Shown: piece by piece, positions 59,696-64,000 of the stretch
Position numbering within the stretch: the stretch's first letter is position 1
Layout: each line of letters begins with the position of its first letter
Assembly: GCA_023453795.1 (NCBI GenBank)
Contig: JAEXSP010000019.1
Span: 372,001 to 436,000, forward strand
Direction: 5' to 3'
DNA from: Bacillota bacterium
GTDB taxonomy: Bacteria > Bacillota > Clostridia > Acetivibrionales > JAEXSP01
Length of the DNA: 64,000 nt
Program-made: the position numbers and the translations under genes
Notes under the pieces: generated by a model
Told to the model about the DNA's origin: nothing
The model's database searches: none
Seen by the model: the letters and a program-made list of their open reading frames with translations, nothing else

Positions 59696-61228
59696 ATGGA
59701 AGATAGTTTGGAAGGCTTGTTTAAGAAAAACTTACTGCAGTATCAAAAGGATCTAAGCAGTTCTATAACCTTCTATTGTACAATAGGGGGTTTTGGCGGT
59801 GTAGCTTTTTACGCATTTATGAAAATAATAGGCGTAATGGGTATTTTCACATGGATTAACCTGCTTTATTTCTCACTGCCGGTTGTTTTCAATGTTACAG
59901 TTATGGCAGTCTCAAATGCAATTCTGAAAAAAAAGAATGAAAAAACTTATGTAAATATATACAAATATATCATCGTCTCCGTCGCATGCATAAATTATTT
60001 TGCAATTGCCGTATTTATTCCTTATAGAGACGTATGGGGAGTACTTATATTGATATTCTTCGTATCATCCTATTACCTTGAAAAGATAGTCGCATTGTAC
60101 GGTATCCTATTCAGTTCGGCGATCTGTATATTCAGTTTTTATGTGAATACTTGTCCGGAGCATCTAAACACCTCACTGGGAGATATAACGACAAGACTTC
60201 AGGTTATTTCCTTCGGCGGAGTTGCAGCATTTATTTGCACAATTCTGGCTAGAAAACTTCTTTACAAATCCTGCAAGAACGAATTTAATGTGAGCAAATC
60301 CCTTAACAACCTCCAATCAATGGTTTTAAAGGTAAAGGACGTATCTGTTACCCTTACTCAATCAAGCGAATTAATTACTCAACTGGCATCCCAACAGCAA
60401 GAGGCAGCGGAAATGACCGCCGTAAATTCATCTGATATTCTTGAAGGGGCTATGAAGGCTTCCGAAAGCGTTAAGGAAAGTACCGATCTCATATCACAGC
60501 TTGTTCAGGAAACAAGGAGCATGCAGGAAAATACAATGCGTGTCATAACCGACTCCGAGGAACTAAAAAATATAGCCGGGAAGGGAAAAGACTCAATCGA
60601 TAATGCTGTAGAAAAAATAATGAATATAAAAGAAAGCGCAACCGCTACATATGCAAGTGCAAAAGAGCTTGATTTAAAGGCACAAAAAATTGATTCCATT
60701 GTGGGTTCAATACAGAGTATATCCAAGCAGACCAATCTTTTGTCGCTTAATGCTTCGATTGAAGCGGCAAGAGCGGGCGAATACGGCTTGGGTTTTGCTG
60801 TTGTTGCCGATGAAATAAGAAAGCTTGCGGAGCAAAGCCACAATGCTTTGAACGACATAACCGTAACCCTGAAAGAGATATTCCAGCATGACGATAAGGT
60901 AAACGATCTTGTCCAAAAGGTGGATGACGGCGTTACAATCATAAAGATGTCCAAGGAATACTACCAAAACATAATTGATGCTCTAAATGCAACCATACAA
61001 TCCCTTTTGAGTATGAGGGATGCATCCGAAAAACAGCTTTCCAATACCGAGATGGTTAACAACTTCATAGCAGAAGTTAAAAACATTTCGGTTATGACTA
61101 CAGACAGCATAGAATCCGCTACCGCTTCAACACAAGAAACGCTGGCATCCAGTGAAGAGCTGTTTAATTCTGCAAAAGCGCTTGAAAACCTTGCAAAGGA
61201 AATGAATGAAATGGTACTAAAAATATAA
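59696..61228 (+). CDS. methyl-accepting chemotaxis protein without HAMP
   Basis: Start ATG 59696 is preferred by ribosome-site spacing (frame open to GTG 59684), about 510 residues. The N-terminal ~185 residues form about six membrane helices with short loops, so there is no large external sensor. The C-terminal MCP signalling coiled coil contains the hairpin tip QTNLLSLNASIEAARAGEYG then LGFAVVADEIRKLAEQS. No HAMP motif and no C-terminal pentapeptide are visible. It likely senses membrane state or energy. It is 17 bp before the esterase gene. Confidence 0.88.
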   Translation: MEDSLEGLFKKNLLQYQKDLSSSITFYCTIGGFGGVAFYAFMKIIGVMGIFTWINLLYFSLPVVFNVTVMAVSNAILKKKNEKTYVNIYKYIIVSVACINYFAIAVFIPYRDVWGVLILIFFVSSYYLEKIVALYGILFSSAICIFSFYVNTCPEHLNTSLGDITTRLQVISFGGVAAFICTILARKLLYKSCKNEFNVSKSLNNLQSMVLKVKDVSVTLTQSSELITQLASQQQEAAEMTAVNSSDILEGAMKASESVKESTDLISQLVQETRSMQENTMRVITDSEELKNIAGKGKDSIDNAVEKIMNIKESATATYASAKELDLKAQKIDSIVGSIQSISKQTNLLSLNASIEAARAGEYGLGFAVVADEIRKLAEQSHNALNDITVTLKEIFQHDDKVNDLVQKVDDGVTIIKMSKEYYQNIIDALNATIQSLLSMRDASEKQLSNTEMVNNFIAEVKNISVMTTDSIESATASTQETLASSEELFNSAKALENLAKEMNEMVLKI

Positions 61229-61245
61229 AATGGAGGCGACATGCT

Positions 61246-62178
61246 ATGAGTTATGAAACAGAGTACGGGCAATATGTTGATTCAAAGGAACCGTTGAGCG
61301 CTCTGCAGAATACAGATTGGAATTTTTACGGACAATGCAGTATGTCTTACCCATATCTGTATGCTACACCGGATCCTAACCGTGAGGATTACATTGCTAT
61401 TCCTTTTGGCGAGGATCCGCTGCAGAGACTTGATATCCACCATTTGAAGAGCGGGACAAAAAAACAAAGGCCTGTAATATTTTTTATTCATGGCGGGGGC
61501 TGGACTAGCGAAGATAAAAGCAACACAAGATTTTATGCACTTGAGTGGATAAAAAGAGGATACACGGTCGTTTCCACCAATTACAGGCTGTCTCCCAATG
61601 TAATTCATCCACTCCAGATAGAAGATTGTGCAATGGCTTTCAAATGGGTACAGGACAATATTAAGGACTATGGCGGCGATCCCAATAATATTGCAGTACT
61701 TGGCCATTCTTCAGGTGCACATTTAGGGGCGCTGCTTGTGACGGGGAGAAAATGGCAAAAGAAATACAACATTAATATAAACAAAGTAAAATGCTGGATA
61801 CCGGTAAGCGGTATATATGACTTTAATTTCGATGCTAATTATCTGCATCCCCTTCTGAGCTCGTCAATACTTGCAATGCTTGGAAACGGTGATAGAAATG
61901 ATCCTTCGCCTGTTAATCATGTTACGGGGCATGAACCTCCTTGCCTGATATTGCATGGGGGTGATGACTGGCTTGTTCCGAGGGTTAACTCGATTAAATT
62001 GTATGACAAGCTTATTGAAAAAGGAGCAAAAGGAGCAAAACTTGAAATAGTTCCTGGATATATGCATTGTAACATGATGCTCGGATATGACAAACCGGAT
62101 CACAAGCCGGCAAAAATCATTAATTCATATCTTGCAGAAATGCTGGCTACTCCTGAATGGAACAGCAGTAATGACTGA
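61246..62178 (+). CDS. alpha/beta hydrolase, HSL/carboxylesterase type
   Basis: 310 residues. FFIHGGGWTSEDKS is the HGGG oxyanion motif, STNYRLSP follows, GHSSGAHLGALL is the nucleophile elbow, HGGDDWLVP carries the acid and PGYMHCNMM the His. This matches HSL-type esterases and kynurenine-formamidase-like proteins. It lacks a signal peptide, so acts in the cytoplasm on small esters or amides. It is apparently co-transcribed with the chemoreceptor. Confidence 0.85.
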   Translation: MSYETEYGQYVDSKEPLSALQNTDWNFYGQCSMSYPYLYATPDPNREDYIAIPFGEDPLQRLDIHHLKSGTKKQRPVIFFIHGGGWTSEDKSNTRFYALEWIKRGYTVVSTNYRLSPNVIHPLQIEDCAMAFKWVQDNIKDYGGDPNNIAVLGHSSGAHLGALLVTGRKWQKKYNININKVKCWIPVSGIYDFNFDANYLHPLLSSSILAMLGNGDRNDPSPVNHVTGHEPPCLILHGGDDWLVPRVNSIKLYDKLIEKGAKGAKLEIVPGYMHCNMMLGYDKPDHKPAKIINSYLAEMLATPEWNSSND

Positions 62179-62200
62179 TATAGGTAAATCATAGGATTCT

Positions 62201-62242
62201 TTAAAAGACACTTGAGGTTGTTCATTCTCAAGTGCCTTTTAA
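62201..62242. terminator. bidirectional terminator between convergent hydrolases
   Basis: TTAAAAG-CACTTGAG and CTCAAGTG-CTTTTAA form a 15-16 bp stem with one mismatch and a 10-nt loop. A/T tracts at both feet allow termination of both converging genes. Confidence 0.8.
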
Positions 62243-62253
62243 AGCTTAATATT

Positions 62254-63114
62254 TTATGCGGTCATAACCGAATCATCAAGTTGCTGACCCGAATAAGCAT
62301 ACTGCTCTTCTCTTTCCAAAGAATCTATAAAATCAACGACCATTTTGTTGAACTCTTTCGGTTTCTGGAATATAAATACATGTCCTACGTCTTTTAGAAC
62401 CTTGAACTCTGAATTTGTAAACTTCTCTTTCAGTGAAACAGCATCACTGTAGAAGCAAAAATCCTTGCTGCCTACAACAATCAACGAAGGAATATCATAT
62501 TGGGATAGGAAGGAATAGTGATCTCCCTGCACAACAACCTTCCACCATTTGCGGAATTCCGAACTGCTCATTTTAAGAGTTTCCTGAAGGAAGAACTTTC
62601 TTGATTTTAAATGCGCTTTTCCGGGAAGCATCATGTTTGCCATGAGTTTAAGATATGCATCCTTGCTGAAGATTTTCAAAAAAACCTTTTCAGCGAAACT
62701 GTTCATAAACCTTGATAAATAATTGGGTTTACATATTGGGCTTGCAAATATTAATGAAATAACCCTCTCCGGAAACAATTCACAAAAATATTGCTGTATT
62801 ATTGTTCCGAGAGACAAACCGAGAATATGGGCTTTTTCTACTCCAAGCTCATCCATCAGTAATCTTACATGATTTGCAATAATAACAGCGCTGTATTTCT
62901 CACAATCCAGTGAAGTTGAATTTCCATGACCTGCAAGGTCAAGATTGAGTACCTTAAAATGTTTGTTGAAATCATCGACCTGATTTTTCCAGCACTTCGT
63001 AGATCCGGATATACCATGGAGTAAAACCAACCATTCTCCATCAGGCTTACCTGAAATCTCGTAATACATTTTCAAATTCCCTACCATTGCATAACTCTGT
63101 AATGCTGTTTCCAT
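62254..63114 (-). CDS. alpha/beta hydrolase (lipase/esterase-like)
   Basis: 286 residues. VLLHGISGSTKCW is the oxyanion loop, DLAGHGNS follows, GLSLGTIIQQY is the nucleophile elbow and DVGHVFIFQKP contains the His; the acid is in VVGSKDFCF. This resembles MhpC/2-hydroxymuconate-type or lipase-like hydrolases. A strong sigma-A promoter and two candidate Spo0A boxes lie upstream. Confidence 0.85.
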   Translation of the reverse strand: METALQSYAMVGNLKMYYEISGKPDGEWLVLLHGISGSTKCWKNQVDDFNKHFKVLNLDLAGHGNSTSLDCEKYSAVIIANHVRLLMDELGVEKAHILGLSLGTIIQQYFCELFPERVISLIFASPICKPNYLSRFMNSFAEKVFLKIFSKDAYLKLMANMMLPGKAHLKSRKFFLQETLKMSSSEFRKWWKVVVQGDHYSFLSQYDIPSLIVVGSKDFCFYSDAVSLKEKFTNSEFKVLKDVGHVFIFQKPKEFNKMVVDFIDSLEREEQYAYSGQQLDDSVMTA

Positions 63115-63236
63115 TTTAACAGCCCCCCCAAATAAATAATTTTAATTTTTAAATGCTTTATTTCATGCATTTTTCTTTTGTTTGGCAAATAACCTTTGTT
63201 ACATTCCGCTAGCAGATAATTACATATTACGACTTT

Positions 63237-63264
63237 ATTATACATCTTCTGATAATAATGTCAA
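63237..63264 (-). promoter_or_regulatory. sigma-A promoter of the hydrolase gene
   Basis: TTGACA (63259-63264) and TATAAT (63237-63242) on the minus strand, both perfect consensus, are 16 bp apart. Confidence 0.8.
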
Positions 63265-63282
63265 GGAGTTTTTTTATTTTTT

Positions 63283-63342
63283 TGTCGAATAATAGTAATT
63301 TTCCCATTAAGTTTTAAGATATATTATTGTATCTTTGTCGAA
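63283..63342 (+). promoter_or_regulatory. two candidate Spo0A boxes
   Basis: TGTCGAA occurs at 63283-63289 and again at 63336-63342, exactly the Spo0A heptamer consensus, in the same orientation and 53 bp apart. The first is about 20 bp upstream of the hydrolase -35. Two exact 7-mers may arise by chance in AT-rich DNA, but their placement is suggestive. Confidence 0.45.
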
Positions 63343-63401
63343 TATCGTCATTATTTGTAGATTAATGTTTAATTTCATCTGTTTTGATACATTCAGCTTC
63401 C

Positions 63402-63432
63402 AATAAAAAAAAGGCAGTTCATAAGAACTGCC
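63402..63432 (-). terminator. intrinsic terminator of the HD-GYP gene
   Basis: On the minus strand, GGCAGTTC-TTAT-GAACTGCC is followed by nine T residues in TTTTTTTTTA. It lies about 80 bp beyond the stop of the partial HD-GYP gene. Confidence 0.9.
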
Positions 63433-63513
63433 AACTATTGTAAATGTGTTATAAAATTCGTATGTGGTAATTACTCCTATCTATCTGTTCCCAAAGAATA
63501 TACTGACAATTTT

Positions 63514-63999
63514 TTATATAATTACTACATCTTTGATAAACATAGTAAGACTTTTCAGCAGGTCTATCTCCCCTAAAACCGCCGTGTCGTTGAAAACCCT
63601 GACAACAGGCCTTTGTGGGCTCCCGATATTTTGCCTTATAACGATTCCTTTTAGACCGTTACTCATCTGAACAGTACAGCCATTAGGATAAAAAATAATT
63701 GCATCTCTAAATTGTTCTACAACAGAAGGATCGAGGAGTGTCCCTGACATTGCAAGCAGGTGCTCATAAGCCAGATGAGGCATTAAAGAAACGTTTTCAT
63801 TGTTATAACCGTGAAGAAAATTATCATATACATCCGCTACCTGAATAAGCCTGGTAAATTCCGATATAGCCTGACCCTTAATCCTTCTGGGATAACCTGT
63901 TCCATCAAATTTTTCATGATGTTCATAGCATACAATCGAAGAATGGAGATTGAATCCCCTGCATTTGCGCATTACATCAAAGCCCTTTTGCGTATGTTC
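63514..63999 (-). CDS. HD-GYP domain phosphodiesterase, N-terminus outside window
   Basis: The frame is open to the window edge; 161 residues of the C-terminal part are seen. HHEKFDGTGYPRRIKG is the GYP half of an HD-GYP domain, followed by IQVADVYDNFL (metal-binding Asp segment), AYEHLLAMSGTLLDPSVVEQF and a ~50-residue C-terminal strand-rich tail (NGLKGIVIRQNIGSPQRPVVRVF) as in clostridial HD-GYP proteins. It probably hydrolyses cyclic di-GMP. The catalytic HD pair lies outside the window. Confidence 0.88.
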   Translation of the reverse strand, partial: EHTQKGFDVMRKCRGFNLHSSIVCYEHHEKFDGTGYPRRIKGQAISEFTRLIQVADVYDNFLHGYNNENVSLMPHLAYEHLLAMSGTLLDPSVVEQFRDAIIFYPNGCTVQMSNGLKGIVIRQNIGSPQRPVVRVFNDTAVLGEIDLLKSLTMFIKDVVII

Positions 64000-64000
64000 C

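Larger units (their letters stand above)
63115..63513. other. 399-bp regulatory intergenic region
   Basis: No gene is seen. The region contains the hydrolase promoter, two TGTCGAA heptamers and the terminator of the HD-GYP gene, listed separately. The rest is AT-rich. Confidence 0.6.

Noticed and set aside
1..64000. tRNA or rRNA genes
   Set aside because: No cloverleaf with T-loop GTTCRA pattern or rRNA core sequence was recognised by eye; a covariance scan would settle this.

Overview
The window looks like a chromosomal segment of a low-GC, Gram-positive, strictly anaerobic-type clostridium. The evidence is AT-rich intergenic DNA, strong GGAGG ribosome sites, ScpA/ScpB, an M-box and a c-di-AMP riboswitch upstream of clostridial-type targets, an iron-sulfur flavoprotein, REP-type transposase relics and candidate Spo0A boxes. 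The gene set would suit the cellulolytic Ruminiclostridium/Acetivibrio relatives, but no marker here fixes genus or species.

Layout. (1) 1-7335, minus strand: an operon of an APC permease, a TetR regulator, a class I glutaminase-like protein, a glutamine-synthetase-like ligase and a glutamate synthase split into three polypeptides (class II amidotransferase, GXGXG domain, FMN/3Fe-4S domain; the last runs off the window). The set resembles gamma-glutamyl-amine / N-methylglutamate chemistry. It is preceded by a sigma-A promoter and a leader hairpin that could be an attenuator. (2) 7886-9330: GreA-like factor, SdpI-like and small membrane proteins, and a 64-bp relic of a flavoprotein gene. (3) 9398-23643, minus: a compact 14-gene operon of discrete fatty-acid/polyketide-type enzymes (KS, ACP, KASIII-like, B12-radical SAM, AT, 3-hydroxyacyl-CoA dehydrogenase, two crotonases, CrtI-like flavoenzyme, flavodoxin-like protein, CDP-alcohol phosphotransferase, Sfp-type PPTase, type II thioesterase, membrane GT2). 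It has a clear promoter and lies beside a two-component system whose response regulator carries an XRE-type DNA-binding domain (23927-26582). This is the best candidate for an undescribed system: it appears to build a modified acyl chain, perhaps for a lipid.

(4) 26908-29593: lipoprotein beta-N-acetylhexosaminidase, LysM protein and iron-sulfur flavoprotein. (5) 29594-39350: a mosaic accessory region. It holds two copies of a duplicated segment (LysM 3' end, RelE-type toxin, palindromic intergenic repeat). Between them lie a decayed hsdS, two unrecognised genes that directly follow it, and a REP-associated tyrosine transposase. Then come an intact Phd/RelE pair, a cluster of hairpins and a type II restriction-modification operon (XRE controller, two m5C methyltransferases, Mrr-like nuclease) bracketed by inverted copies of a ~50-bp sequence.

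(6) 39509-42804: scpB, scpA and trpS (with a probable 4Fe-4S cysteine set), and an M50 protease. (7) 42863-50394: a six-gene minus-strand cluster around a 1380-residue VWA/IPT membrane protein with zinc-ribbon and membrane partners, of unknown function. (8) 50523-53433: an NRAMP-related magnesium transporter whose metal site lacks the usual Mn-binding Met, with a soluble MgtE-N/CBS/PRC protein, under an M-box riboswitch. (9) 53574-58742: envelope genes (UppP, DedA-PAP2 fusion, GatD-like amidotransferase without MurT, SDR, and an NlpC/P60 hydrolase behind a c-di-AMP riboswitch). (10) 58875-64000: a small membrane protein, a chemoreceptor, two alpha/beta hydrolases and a partial HD-GYP protein.

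Coordinates and starts come from reading frames and ribosome-binding sites; family calls rest on motifs recognised by eye, without database searches.
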